A stretch of 64,000 bases of DNA. Source: Cheilinus undulatus (lineage: Eukaryota; Chordata; Actinopteri; Labriformes; Labridae). Each line of letters opens with the position of its first letter. Position 1 is the first letter of the stretch. A program made the position numbers and the translations under genes. The notes under the pieces are model-generated. The model ran no database searches. It was not told where the DNA came from and saw nothing but the letters and a program-made list of their open reading frames with translations. Positions 1-10,810 of the stretch are shown one piece after another. The stretch lies in contig NC_054884.1 in NCBI RefSeq assembly GCF_018320785.1, positions 16,803,667 to 16,867,666 of the forward strand. Direction: 5' to 3'.

Positions 1-39
1 TGAAAAATTAGTCATTTATTTGCCTTCTTGTGACAAAGT

Positions 40-572
40 TACACTCAACGATCACTTTATTAGGTACACCTGTGCTGCTGCTTATAAACCAAATTATTAA
101 AACTAACCAATCAAACGGCAGCGACCAATGTATTCATGCATGTAGACATGGTGAAGACGATGTGCTGAAGGTAAACTGAGCATCAGAAAAAGGATGCTTA
201 TGGATGGATATTTGAGTTATTTCCTTTCCATTAGCTCGAAACCAGTTCTAATGATTTTCCTCTGACCTCTGCCATCATCAAGCCATTTGACCCAGAAATT
301 GTAGCTCCCAGGATATTTTCTCTTTTTCAGGCCATTCTCGGTAAACCCTCGTGGTGGTTGTGCATGAAATTCTAGTAGAAAAGCATTATGTGAAAAACTC
401 AGGCCATCCTGTCTGTCTTACTTCAACTTCCTTCCTCATTCTGTTTAAATTTCAGCACATGGCTTGATCATGTCTGCATGCTTAAATGCATTAGCTGCTG
501 CCATGTGATTGATTTGATATTTGTGTTAATGAGCACTTGAACAGGTGTGCCTAATAAAGTGAGCTGAGAGTA
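40..572. mobile_element. Tc1-like non-autonomous element (MITE)
   Basis: Two inverted ends carry the motif CACTTTATTAGG followed by a (T/C)ACACCTG stretch, at 52-70 and reversed at 541-563. These ends resemble the common fish Tc1-like element that ends in CTAATAAAGTG. The interior is about 500 bp, has no open transposase frame and looks like a deleted, rearranged derivative. A TA dinucleotide lies at or next to each end, as expected for Tc1/mariner. The family assignment is from memory. Confidence 0.75.
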
Positions 573-654
573 TGAAAAAAATAATCAAATTATCCTCTTG
601 GCTGAAAGATGGGACTCAAACTGAGTAATTAGAAAATACTCACACAGACATTAC

Positions 655-796
655 CTGAGACAGGATTTCCACGCACAAACTCCGTGTTGGCGAAAAGCTG
701 CAGAGACACTACGATCAACAGCATCAGCTTCAGCCTTGGAGGAAACCACCAGTCTATCAACACACCCAGTTCAGACATCTTCTCATCTCTCAACAT
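655..796 (-). CDS. First coding exon of an unidentified secreted or membrane protein (partial)
   Basis: On the minus strand an ATG at 796-794 opens a frame that starts MLRDEKMSELGVLIDWW. A second in-frame ATG is at 778-776. A hydrophobic stretch (LKLMLLIVVSLQLFA) then looks like a signal peptide or signal anchor. The frame stays open to a good donor (CAG followed by gtaatg) at 655/654. An in-frame stop lies just upstream of the first ATG, at about 800-802. The remaining exons must lie to the left of the window, so the protein cannot be named. The intron holds a Tc1-derived MITE at 40-572. I could not match the leader to a family. It could also be a chance open frame, but start, hydrophobic core and donor together favour a real exon. 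Confidence 0.5.
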
Positions 797-1245
797 GTCT
801 CACTCAAGTCATGCTGCTTTGAGAGTGTGTTTAATGAAGACTGAGAGAGGGAGGTATCAGTGATCACTATCACTCTCTCTCTGTGGTGGGGAGGATCTGC
901 TGAAGGAGGGAAAGTGTGTGAAAAAAGGGGGCTTCAGATGAACCAAATATCACACCACAAATGATATCATGCAGCAAATGAGGTTTGTGTTTTCATCAAG
1001 TTTGGTTTAACAACAGAACCATTCATGATGTTATCACTCATGAAATGCATTAAACTGGAAAACATTCATGTTAAATCATCACTTCTTCAAATTTGAGTGG
1101 AGTGGACATTTTAGTTCATTAAACGGTTCATAAAGGCACATCATTAAGTATTAGTCATGTCCTGAAGTGGCTCAGCAATTATACATACAATAGACAGTAG
1201 TATGTCAACATATGTAAATAGTGCAGTCTGAGAAAGAAACACTGT
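797..1245. other. Non-coding, nothing recognised
   Basis: Upstream of the minus-strand exon at 655-796, so it may hold its 5' UTR and promoter. I see no clear TATA box, CpG cluster or repeat family here. Confidence 0.4.
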
Positions 1246-1317
1246 GGGGTACCACAAGGTTCTATTTTAGGACCACTATTGTTTCACATCTACATCAATG
1301 CCATTGCATCAGTGTCA
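1246..1317 (+). mobile_element. LINE reverse transcriptase fragment
   Basis: The plus frame reads GVPQGSILGPLLFHIYINAI, the conserved reverse-transcriptase segment of non-LTR retrotransposons of the L2/Rex/jockey type. Only about 24 codons are recognisable and both sides decay at once. A small fossil fragment. Confidence 0.8.
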
Positions 1318-1874
1318 AACACAATGTGTCAAGTATTATTATGGAGATTATAAGAATTTATGTACATTTGTCAGTACTCATGAATGAAGAAAACAACAGC
1401 CTTCATGCATGTTAAACCTGGTTTTGAACAAGTGTTGCCTTTCATATGCCATTGATACATACTGGGTGACAGATCCACGTCAGGAACAGGAAGAAATCTG
1501 GAGGACCTTTCTTTATCACTGGTGGACTCAGAGGTGGGCGACTGCAAAATGCAGCAAAAGTGTCATCTTGGATGTCTAGTGGTAGATAAACACAATGAGG
1601 TGCCCTGTTAGTGTACACATTTGACAAAGTCTTTTCATTGATACTGAGTAAAGGACAGATTTTGACAACTTGTAATCACTGAGGACTTGTGAATGGACAC
1701 ATTTAACAAACTGTTCCACAGTTAATTTTCAGTGTCATTCCCCCATAGTGTTTCTTTGTAAAATGAATGGTTAAAAGTTTGGAATGATGATTGTAAGCCC
1801 AGCCTTCTTGTCCAACATTAGTTCCTGACCTCAAACACTCAACAGAATACTACAGAAACACTCAAAACTCTTGT

Positions 1875-2050
1875 GGAGGGGAGCAGTGGTTTGAGACGTG
1901 CCCCATGTACACGGTCAGCCTGGGTTAGGATCCGGCCTGTGGAACTTTTACCGCATGTTTCTCCCCAGCACTCTCGTCCCTGTTTCCGGTTCTGTCCACT
2001 GTCCTCCCCTATCAATAGAGGCATAAAAAGCCCATAAATTAATCTTAAAA
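1875..2050 (+). mobile_element. tRNA-derived SINE, copy 1
   Basis: The copy has a degraded tRNA-like head (GCAGTGGTTTGAGACG, then GGTTAGGATCCGGCC in the box B position). It then has the body and tail shared with copies at about 8247 and 9065: TCTGTCCACTGTCCTC, a pyrimidine-rich segment, AAAAAGCCCATAAATTAATCTT and a short A-run. The box B region is mutated relative to copy 2. It abuts the Tc1 fragment at 2053. Confidence 0.75.
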
Positions 2051-2052
2051 AA

Positions 2053-2211
2053 AGTCTTGTGGAAAGTCTTCAAAGAAGAGTGGAGGCTCTTACAGCTGCA
2101 AAAAGGTGCCCACCTCCATATTACAGTACCCGTATTTGAATGCAATGTCATGATAAGTTGCTCTAGGTGTAATAGTTGGGCGCTTGAATCCTTTTGTCCA
2201 CATAACAGTGA
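2053..2211 (+). mobile_element. 3' end of a Tc1-like element (ACACTATATGG family)
   Basis: This stretch aligns by eye with 54540-54698: CTTGTGGAAAG, AAGAAGAGTGGA, a CTCCATATTA segment, GGTGTAATAGT and the terminal CTTTTGTCCA. It is therefore the last part of the same family whose longer copies lie at 15943-16755 and 52663-54698. No open frame remains. Confidence 0.7.
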
Positions 2212-2324
2212 TCATCAGCCAGCAGCCTGGGGGCCACATCTGGCCCCATAAGACCTTAAAAATCAGGAGATGTGCAGAGGAGAAATCTGTTGTGGTATTT
2301 CGGGGTATGTTATTTTAAAAAAAA

Positions 2325-2349
2325 ACACACACACACACACACACACACC

Positions 2350-2383
<34 letters not shown>
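2325..2383. repeat. (CA)n microsatellite
   Basis: About 59 bp of CA dinucleotide repeat, broken once by CCCCC near the middle. It is preceded by an A-run. Confidence 0.95.
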
Positions 2384-2385
<2 letters not shown>

Positions 2386-4177
2386 AGGCTTTAAATGAGA
2401 TTTAATCCATTTTACAGAAACCCACCCATCAGTAATTAATAGTGAATATGATGCATGATAAAGACATAATCATAATTTTTCCATGTCAACTTTCCACTTT
2501 AGGTACTTAGAGAGTTCACTTTTTCCTGGCAAAGAACCACCACAATCGATTTGTTTCCTGACAGTTTTCCCACCAATCACAACACAGCATTTTATCATCA
2601 AACCCAGTGATGATCATGCCAGCCCAGAAATATATAATCAAAATATTACAGTCGCCCCCTAGTGGCATCTGTAGTTTAGGGGATTGGCACTGATCTCACT
2701 GCCAAAGGCAAAAGATTATTGACATTTTTGAAGGAGGGAAAAACCCAACAAAATTATTATGTTTATTGGGCCAAAATATTTAAATTTAGTTTTTTGGAAG
2801 TCCAGCCCCTTCAGTGCCTGCCAGGTTAAAGCTGGCCCTTGTACAAATGTAGCTGATGACCCATGCCATATAGTCAATGTTAGAGTCATGTTTCCATTCT
2901 GCTGCCTTTTAACTATTAAAGATTACAAACATAGAATATCAATGTATAGAGAGAATTACAGTCTAGTTGCTAATAGGTCTTGCTTGCTGTTGTTTGTCAT
3001 AAAAGCCATCTGTATTAATAAGAGTTCATTTTATCCTCAGCTGAAAACTTCTCACTGCAGCTTCAGTGTGCTGAGTTATTAAACTGCTGCAGAGCTACAT
3101 GTACACAACACCTACATCTAAATGCCTCCAAACATGTCAAGTCATATTTGAGGTGCTTAATGGCTTAAATTATTTGATTTTATTGAATATTTCATGGAGG
3201 AAACATTGATGATCTGAGGTAAAATAAAGATTAATGGTGATGTAACTGACAAGGAAAGTGTTGTGCAATGCATGAAGCAGTGAGAGGGGAATCAGACCTG
3301 TTGTACTGATAGTGTGACAGATAACAGCTGACGTGTCTTCCTCTGAGGTTTTGATTTTGTTGATTTGTTGACACGTGTCACTGTGTTAGTTGGTAAACAT
3401 TATATGAAGTACTGCATGAAGGGTCAAGGAAATAACTTCTAGTCTCAGGTTCTGTTGCTGCAGGTTAAAAGATGAAAGTCAATACTCACAAGAAAGCATT
3501 TTTAATAGCTATTCATATCTTGGAGGGTATTTGAGCAGGAAGCAAGTGAACAGAATGTCACCATGACGACACTGATAGTCGATATGATGACAAAGGTTTC
3601 ATTTGGGTTTATGCTTTTTTAAGTATGCATTCACTCAGATACACTTACTTCACCACAGAGCTATTTTTATTAAACTGAACCCTGAATGACTTTCTGTCTC
3701 ATGTGAAACACTGTAAGCTTGTGCTGCATGTGAACATGCATAATATGCAAAGAGGCTCTTGTTATTTTATTACACTGATGCTTTTACGTCAAGCAAGAGC
3801 AAAAAAATCCTAATCTGACTGGCTCTATCTGCAGCTTGTAGCACTTCTGCTGCATCTGATAAGAGATTTTTTTTTCAAGTTTTAGGTTCTTTGATAAACA
3901 TGTTCCCTTGTTTAGATAAAATATTAAGAAACAGCAGGAGATAACCGGAAATGTCAGACTGATAGAGATCAGCATCAGTGAGGTTACCGTGAGGAGTTTT
4001 TTGTAGTTATAAAACCAGCAGGATTTTATACACATGCCCTTATATGACACACATCAGCAAAATTTATTCAACTCCCAAAACTTTCAAACTAACAGAGTAC
4101 AGGCCATGGATTCCTTGGTGCGCTGATATTAAATAGTGAGTTTTCGGGGGGAATGCTACACAGTAAAGCAGTCATTA
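2384..4177. other. Non-coding, no recognised features
   Basis: AT-rich sequence with short chance frames only. A GCGCCC-like CCCCCTAGTGG motif at about 2655 is a common fish-repeat signature, but I could not bound an element around it. I searched by eye for further tubby-domain exons here and found none. Confidence 0.4.
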
Positions 4178-4285
4178 ATGATGTTGCCTCACAGCAAGAG
4201 GGTTCCTTGTTTGAATCCTTTTTGGACAGGGCCTTTCTGTGTGGAGTTTGCATGTTCTCCCTGTGCATGTGTGGGTTTTCTATGG
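4178..4285 (+). mobile_element. SINE-like fragment (V-SINE or related)
   Basis: It contains TTGCCTCACAGCAAGAGGGTTCC, then GTTTGAATCC in the box B position, then the very common teleost segment GGCCTTTCTGTGTGGAGTTTGCATGTTCTCCC. It is truncated after GTGTGGGTTTTC. This is a fossil copy of a widespread fish SINE with a tRNA-like head. Confidence 0.7.
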
Positions 4286-4689
4286 CAGTGTTCACTAGTG
4301 GACTTACAAAGGAGGCAGAGGGGACAACCAACCACCTTAATGCTAGAAAAATCACAGTTTTAGAGCCCTCTCTGATGCACTCAGGTACACTAGTTAAACA
4401 AGAAAGAGAGCCCTGTTTGGTGCCCTCTAAGTGGACAAAATACCCTCCACAATGTCCTCATTGTAGGCAAAATTGACAAGTGCTATCTGGGAAGCCTTTT
4501 CAATGGACAATAGCAGATGAATTGCCCTCCATAGTGCCCTAAGTGATAGAGTGCCCACAAGCCTTTCCTTCTGATGGGCAGGTTTCCCCAGGAGGGGTCT
4601 GGTTACAGACCGCAGATCTCAGATGCCCCCTCTTGCAGATGTGACCACACATCTGTCAGAACAGAGGGGACGCAATCTGCTGGTATGGT

Positions 4690-5060
4690 TTAGAAGGTTT
4701 TTTGTTTTTTAAAGTCAACTTTATTCATAAACAAAGTCTGGCCATTACATTAATGAAATATTATCTATGTAGCTATGTAGGTTATGTAGACACCTGGCTA
4801 AATCTGAAGCTAATAAAGTTATGTTATTTATGCATCTAACATTGAGCTATAGCCTTAGCTAAATAAACAGTGTTAGAATGTTTTCATGCAGGAAAAGACC
4901 TTTTTTCAGGAAAGCAGAATGTTTACTTGGCTTTATTGACCTTTTTGTCTTTAGGTATTGCTGGTCAGGTTTTCTACTTTTAACTTTTGATAGCCTAACC
5001 CTTAACCTAACCCTAACTGGATGTTTAATCTGATTTTATTATTAAAGTTTTAGGGTGTAT
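4690..5060. repeat. Interspersed repeat, copy A (second copy near 50.73-51.01 kb)
   Basis: Shared segments with about 50730-51010 include a GTAGCTA-rich stretch, TTAGCCTTAGC, GTTAGAATG.TTTCATG, TTTTGACTTTTAACTTTTG, a CCTAACCC run and AATCTGATTTTATT. The family is unknown to me. The telomere-like CCTAACCCTAAC piece at about 4994-5018 is part of this repeat, so it is not an independent telomeric relic. Confidence 0.6.
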
Positions 5061-5587
5061 TTCCATTCTTACAGATGCAGCGTCACACCTTGGTGAATAG
5101 AAATCTGCATTCTGTAGCGAGACTGTCTTGGTTTCCCCTCTCAGTGAATGAAACCTGAGAGGGTACATGTCCAACAGAGGAGAAAATGCAATTAAGACCT
5201 GGGTATAAAGTTCATTTTCAATAATGTCATCCATTGTGTACCTTTGAGGAATAAATGGGTAAGGAGTTAATTGCTCTTTGTTCAAAAATATTAAATCTTT
5301 ACCAGGGCATCTAAATAGTTAACATAAAATGTATTATGAATTTTTGTGTGCAGGGGCCCTTTTTTAAAAATCATCGTTGCCCCTGCCCTCAAATCCTGAG
5401 TCTGCCACTGGCAGTGTTTCCCAAACTTTTTTCCTGGTGAACCACTTTGTAAGAAGTACATGCTATTGTTTGCCTTACAAAGCAAATGGATTGGCCTGAT
5501 TCCATGTCTGTCTGTAGGTGACATAACCCATGCCACGGATATGTGAACCAGCCTATTTGGCTTGTCAGGGTAAGCCTTCGTGGCACA

Positions 5588-6080
5588 GTATTTTTATTTA
5601 TTTATTTTTTCATTATAAGGGACAATGCACATTAATGAACTTGGACATGTAAAAGTGCCAGATTGTAGCAATATACGCTGATTTCCATCTGTAGTCCCTG
5701 GCAGGTTGATGGTATACATTGCAAAGAGTACATTCAGCATGTACATGATGAAAAAAAAATTGCATAAAATCAGACAACACCAGGAGACCAGACAACATAA
5801 ACAGTACAATAAAATACAAAGACCAAAATATAAGAATACAGTAGGTGGCTGCATGACTTTGCTTAAGACTGACCAGGAATAAAGTGACCATTGAAGTTAA
5901 AGTGCGTAAGGCAGATGGTAAAGTGCTGTAGTGCTAAAGTGCAAGTGTGCTGATGTATTGCACATGATCATGAGTGTGCTTAAGGAAATTGCACATTTGC
6001 CCGTGGCCTGGTTATTTAAAGTGCTAATATTATTGCACATAGTCTTATTGCACATAATTCAAAACTGGTCTGATCTATAA
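5588..6080. repeat. Interspersed repeat of unknown class
   Basis: Contains ATAAGGGACAATGCACATTAATGAAC, then CTGTAGTCCCTGGCAGG, then a segment rich in GTGCTAAAGTGC and TATTGCACAT phrases repeated in loose tandem (about 5900-6060). I recognise the first part as a common fish dispersed repeat but cannot name its class. No convincing frame. Confidence 0.45.
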
Positions 6081-6186
6081 ATCATAAGCGTGGTTAGTGT
6101 GCATATAAAAATTTTTGTGAACACTTAAATACTGCTTCTACACCACTATATAGTTTTTAAGACAAGCACTTATGACATATACAGTA

Positions 6187-6770
6187 CACTCAGAAAGTAT
6201 TTAGACCATTTCACTTGTTTTAATTTTGCTATGCTGTAACCTGATGCTACAGTTGAAATAAAATAATGTTTATTCTCATTAATCTACACTCAGTACCCTG
6301 TCATGGTGAAGTAAAAACAGAAATTTAGAAATCTTTGCAAATTTCTTCAAATTTTGAAATAAAACATCTCATATACATAAGTATTCAGACCCTTTGCAAA
6401 AACACACGATATTTAGATCAGGGCTCTCCCATTTCTCTGGATCATTGCTGATATTTTTCTACACCTTGATTGTAGTCCACCTGTGGTAAATCAAACATGC
6501 TTTGGAAAGGCACACGCCTCTCTATAGAAGGCCTCACAGCTGACAATGCATATCAGAGCAAAAACTAAGCCATGGGTCCATAGAACAGCCCATATTGCAG
6601 TTTTTTTTCTTTGAATTAATTTGCCAAAATGTCTAAAATTCTGTTTTCACTTGGTAATGATGAGGTACTGAGTGTAGATTAATGAGAATATTTTGTTTTG
6701 ATTGTAGCATCAGGCTGCAACATAATTTTCTTTTTTTAAGGTGGAGTAGGTTGAAGTACTTTCTAAATGC
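6187..6770. mobile_element. Tc1-like non-autonomous element with long inverted ends
   Basis: The left end has CTCAGAAAGTATTTAGACC, then a segment ending ATTCTCATTAATCTACACTCAGTACC. The right part carries the reverse, GGTACTGAGTGTAGATTAATGAGAAT, then TTGTAGCATCAGGCTGCAACATAATTTTC and a decayed GAAGTACTTTCTAAATGC end. The interior also has the typical AAGTATTCAGACCCTTTG motif. It is about 580 bp and too short for transposase, so it is a deletion derivative. Confidence 0.75.
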
Positions 6771-7097
6771 AAACAAGGAGTGGGTGCAAGGAAAAAGACT
6801 GGGAGCCACTGGCCTCGCTTTGTAGGTGTCATGAGAGGTTGTGGTACAGACATTAATGTATTTTTCTACATGCATGACTTCATCCACTTCAATAACACTG
6901 CCCCTAGTTACACGTCTACAGTCTCTGAATACAAAGACATCACCATGGCACCAGGTTACAAAATACTTAAAATTATCTTGTGGAAATGGTGCATCAGTGG
7001 AGTCTCAAGTTCCTTTAATACAGTCAGGAGAGTGGTCAGACACATTCAACTATTTCACATCAAAACAGGTTAAAAATTAGGGAGGATGTAAACATAC

Positions 7098-9575
7098 ATT
7101 TTTTGGACAGATGGATACTCTTTTGTTGTTCTCCAGCATGCCGGGGATGATCACAGGCATTTTCCTGGGACCCATACAGTCCAGAAAATTTGTTTCCTGT
7201 AATATAAAAATATCTTTTTTACACAGCCTTTAGTTGTTAAATACTGTTAACCTGAAAACAGGCTTTCCTTTAAACACCACTATAATGTCAGGAACACATT
7301 GAAAAGAATTTAAAGAAGGTCAAGTGAAGCAATAACCGAAACAGAGTTATGATACCAATTTTAAGATAATGGTTGCAGCATTTTATTTGTACGAAACCAC
7401 CTTCTAAGATCAGGAAACTAGTGGATGATCTTGACACACTCTCTGCCCTACATCATATGCTATGCAACTGTGGAGAATCACAGAGAAAGAGAGCAGGGTG
7501 GGCTGTGCCACTCAGCGTATTAAAAAATCTATATGCATCTATTCTCCCATTGCTTTAGTTGCACTGCAAGCTGGTAAACAATAGTGACAAGTAAAGCCAT
7601 TAGCTTGGATGTAGAAGCAAAAAGTGTCAGGTTTTATCAGAACTGGACAACATTTCTGTGTTAAAAGAGCAAAAGAATCATAGTGAAAGCTTTTGTTTGT
7701 GGATGTTTTTGCTCTTCTCCTGACTGACTTGGACAAGAGTTTAATTTGCCAACTGGCTCCACTGATGGTGAACAAAGTTGGTGACTGCCTGTCATGCTCA
7801 CATTTATGTAGTTTACTTCCTGGGGCTGTGCATGCCTACTATATCATATGTTTTGTTGCTCTGACTGGCCTGTGGCAAATGTGACAGACAGAATGTTCAT
7901 CTAAGTAGCCTCCTAATTTTTTTGAAAGGTTCTGCCTGTCCCAAACACAGACTATGAACTGTTTTCCAGATGGTTTTAAATTGTCTTGAATGAATAAGTG
8001 AAACACTCTATTTGTCATGTCAGATTACATGGATGCAGCAGTGGGAGAAATTAGGGGTTACATTACTTGCCAAAGGACACATCAGCATATGACTGCAGGA
8101 GCTGGAGATTGATGCCCAGACCATTACAACCCACATTCCAAAAAACTTGGGGCACTGTATAAAATGCAAATAAAAACAATGCAATGATTTGCAAATCTCA
8201 CAAACCCCAAATTTTATTCACAATAGAACATAAACAACATAAACAACCCGGGTTCGAATCTGGCCCGTGGCACTACCTCCTACATGTCTCTCCCCACTCT
8301 CTTCCCTGTTTCCAACTCTATCCACTGTCCTCTCTCTAATAAAGGCATGAAAAAGCCCAAAAATAAATCTTAAAAAAAAAAAAAAGAAAGAAAGTGAGAC
8401 ATTTCATGAAAAATGATTAGCTCTTTTTGAATTTGATGGCAGCAGCACAGACTGGGAAAGTAAGTGATAGTACTGAAAAAAGCTGGAGGAGCATTTTGCA
8501 ACTAAATAGGTGAGTTGGTAAAAGGTCAGTAACAAAAGGAGCATTTTAGAGAGGCAGTGTCTATCAGAAGTAAAGGTGGGCAGAGGTTCACTAATCTGCA
8601 AAAAGTGCATCTGAAAATTGTGGAACAATTTCAGTAATACGTTCCTCAATGTAAAATTGCAAAGATTTCAAACTCAGTGGCAATGGGCCTGACTATGCAT
8701 CACTGCATCTATGCCTTTATTATGCATTTCCATGCATAACTCTGAAATGAAAACAGGAGTTACAAAAATCATCCCCCTTTGGAGTTTTTAAGACATAAAC
8801 ATAAACATAAAGACTAGAAGAATTTTCTGAACCAGGCTGTGAGCCTATATATTTTTGCTGTAAAAACTGTCATGTTAATATGGGGACTTTTTCTGCCAAC
8901 CACAAGAGACTATGCATCTGCTTCATTGTAACACCAGAGGATGCCTCTGAGATCAAACCGATAAAGAAAAAAACCCACTTCTGGGTTCCTAGTGAAACCA
9001 ATACCAAAACTTCATAGTGGTTATGTCCATGCATCCAACATACAGAAGCTGTTTTGCTTGAAACAGACAGCCTGGTTTCAAATCATGCCTTTCCTGCATG
9101 CCATACTCACTCTCTAGCCCCAGTTTCTGACTCTTTCCACTCTGTCCTTTCCCTTTAGTAAAGGCACAAAAAATATTTTTAAAAAGATAAATAGGATTAA
9201 AAGTTATGACTTCTCAGTTCACCTTTCTGCAGTTATCATTTAATAAATCAGTGTCCATTTCAAAGGTAATTTTAACAATAAAATAGGGCATTTCTTTGGG
9301 TGGCTATTGATGTAGGTATGCATGCATGCCCTTTTGTTGGAAAAGTGCCCTGGTTTAAGCAAAACAGAATGGCAAAATAGCAAATCAGAAACTTTAAAAC
9401 AAGATTTGAAAGCCCAATGTCTATATGGCATGTGAGCTATAATAAAGAATGAGATCAACTTACATAGCATATCGCTGCCAGTTCTTGCACTGACTCACAC
9501 TCCTTGATGAAAGGTTCCTTCTCTGGGTTTTCACCTTCATCATAGACTGTAAATTTTGTACCTAGAACATCTGAC
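7098..9575 (-). CDS. Tubby-like protein, two recognisable exons (partial gene or relic)
   Basis: Two minus-strand exons join in frame. Exon A (9575-9464, 112 nt) encodes SDVLGTKFTVYDEGENP and ends QELAAICY. Exon B (7196-7098, 99 nt) starts ETNFLDCMGPRKMPVIIPGM and ends SICPKN. These are adjacent parts of the tubby domain (family pattern RSN.LGTKFTVYD, then LA..CYETNVLG.KGPRKM.VI.PGM). Both exons have AG acceptors and GT donors (gtaagt, gtatgt), have no internal stops, and break at the places I recall for family members. The upstream exons (with the phosphoinositide-binding basic patch) and the C-terminal exons (ending SSFDSKLACE in the family) were not found on either side. The domain has unusual substitutions, such as CICPKN-like changes near its end. 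It could be a rapidly evolving gene with unrecognised exons or a decaying relic. Tubby proteins bind PI(4,5)P2 and often act in ciliary trafficking. Confidence 0.75.
7885..8030. repeat. Dispersed repeat, copy A (copy B at 34115-34250)
   Basis: Shares with 34115-34250 the phrases ACAGACAGAATGTTCATC, CCTCC.A.TTTTTTT.AAAGG, CCCAAACACA, TTTTCCAGATGG and TGTCAG. Unknown family; no coding potential. Confidence 0.6.
8138..8246. mobile_element. DNA transposon end fragment
   Basis: CACATTCCAAAAAACTTGGGGCACTG, then ATGCAAATAAAAACAATGCAATGATTTGCAAATCTC and TTTATTCACAATAGAACATA. These are the familiar terminal region of an abundant teleost DNA transposon. It is cut off where the SINE at 8247 begins. Confidence 0.6.
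8247..8392 (+). mobile_element. tRNA-derived SINE, copy 2 (box B intact)
   Basis: Begins inside the tRNA-like head with GGGTTCGAATCTGGCC, a near-perfect RNA polymerase III box B. The SINE body follows (CATGTCTCTCCCC, CTATCCACTGTCCTCTC, AAAAAGCCCAAAAATAAATCTT) and an A-run tail of about 13. The 5' part with box A is missing, so it is 5'-truncated. This is the best preserved of the three copies. Confidence 0.85.
9065..9188 (+). mobile_element. tRNA-derived SINE, copy 3
   Basis: Same body as copies 1 and 2, but more diverged: CCTGGTTTCAAATCATGCC in place of box B, then CTTTCCACTCTGTCC, AGTAAAGGCACAAAAA and an A-rich tail. It lies in the intron between the two tubby-like exons. Confidence 0.65.
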
Positions 9576-9599
9576 CTGAAAGAAACAAAATGTATCAAA

Positions 9600-10800
9600 T
9601 ACAGAAGTAATCTTTTTCAGATCAAGATGAGAGAAGACAACTGCAGCTTTTTGACAGCATGTGTGGGAGTGAATAAGGAATGGCACCTAAATACATCTAA
9701 TGAATCTAATTATTGCACAACCTTAGGTGTTGAGGATGAGATGGGTGCACATGACTCAGCACAAATTTTTCTCTGTGGTTTGCTGACTTCAGAGAAATTG
9801 TGCCACTAACCACATGTGCAAAGTGTTGATAATGCTATTAATGATGGCCCCATTCCAGTTCCCTTGTTAAGGAGCCAACTGGTGTTGGTGTTAAGCACGC
9901 TGCCTAATTAGTATGGCTTACTGAGGCACACACATGAAACAGAGTGTGAATGTGGACAAGTAGTCAGGGGGTGGGGGGCAGCTTTCCACAAGAGTACCTT
10001 GCTGCAGACAAGATAGCCTACATACATCCAATCCATACCGGAAGTCTCACCTGGAAGTCCGTGCGTCTAAGGTTAGGCTTAGGCATTAAAACCAGAGTGG
10101 TTAGGTTCAGGGTAAGGCAGTGGGGCAGGTGATATATTTGAGATCCAGCACCAAGGGTTAGGCTTAGGCTCAAAAAAGACTGTCAAACACTGGCAGCTGA
10201 GTTCAACACGAAGAAAAAACTTCTGCTTGGGACTTCGCCATGGACTGGATGTATAGCGACGCCCATGTCTGCCATCTTGACTGCAGTTGGGTCCCCATTG
10301 CTTTCCATGACTGTTTCGTTGAGCTGCTAAGGCCACTTTTTTGTCACAGCTGACATGTGAGTAACAAGAAAGTTGTGTCATGCTCCTGTCACCGCTTAGT
10401 TACCGTAAAGCTTCAGAGTTTTAAAACGTACCTAGCTTGTCACAGGAAAAATGAATCACGTACTATGTCTTTAAATTGAGAAAGAAGTCCCTGAAAAATC
10501 AAATAAAACAGGCGCTAATCCTGGTTTATTCCGTTGCCACGGATACAGACTCTCCGGCCAAAAGATGGAAAGCATGAAATTTAAAACAGCGGATATAACC
10601 GCCCTTTGATATTAAATTTTCATGTGCTAACTGCAAATCTGAATATGAGAGTTTGACCTCGTTAGTATGGCAGGCAGTCTATTTTGACACATTCAGCTTG
10701 TTTGTATCTTAATTTATTTATTCATTTATTCAATCAGTCATAGTAAGCTAGTCACAAAGGTAGACCTACACGTTTGGATCCATACATTAACGTACGTACA
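9600..10800. other. Intergenic region, no gene recognised
   Basis: Upstream side of the tubby-like exons. I looked for the preceding tubby-domain exon on the minus strand and did not see it. Around 10290-10330 a CAGTTGGGTCCCCATTGCTTTCCATG phrase resembles a common fish repeat, but its borders are unclear. Confidence 0.35.
10533..10546 (+). promoter_or_regulatory. Weak X-box-like site
   Basis: GTTGCCACGGATAC has one perfect RFX half-site (GTTGCC), while the second half departs at two positions from the RGYAAC pattern. It lies 527 bp before the cfap119 start codon. Suggestive only. Confidence 0.35.
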
Positions 10801-10810
10801 CATTCATTCA

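Noticed and set aside
1442-1627. Minus-strand open frame with an acceptor-like CTAACAG and a donor-like GTATGT
   Set aside because: No family resemblance, and surrounded by repeat debris. Borders of this quality occur by chance.
4994-5018. Telomere-like CCTAACCCTTAACCTAACCC
   Set aside because: Part of a dispersed repeat whose other copy (about 50.92 kb) has a related CCTAACCC stretch. Too short for an interstitial telomere.
8247-8330. Possible tRNA gene from the GGTTCGAATC box
   Set aside because: No box A, no cloverleaf; the sequence is a SINE head.
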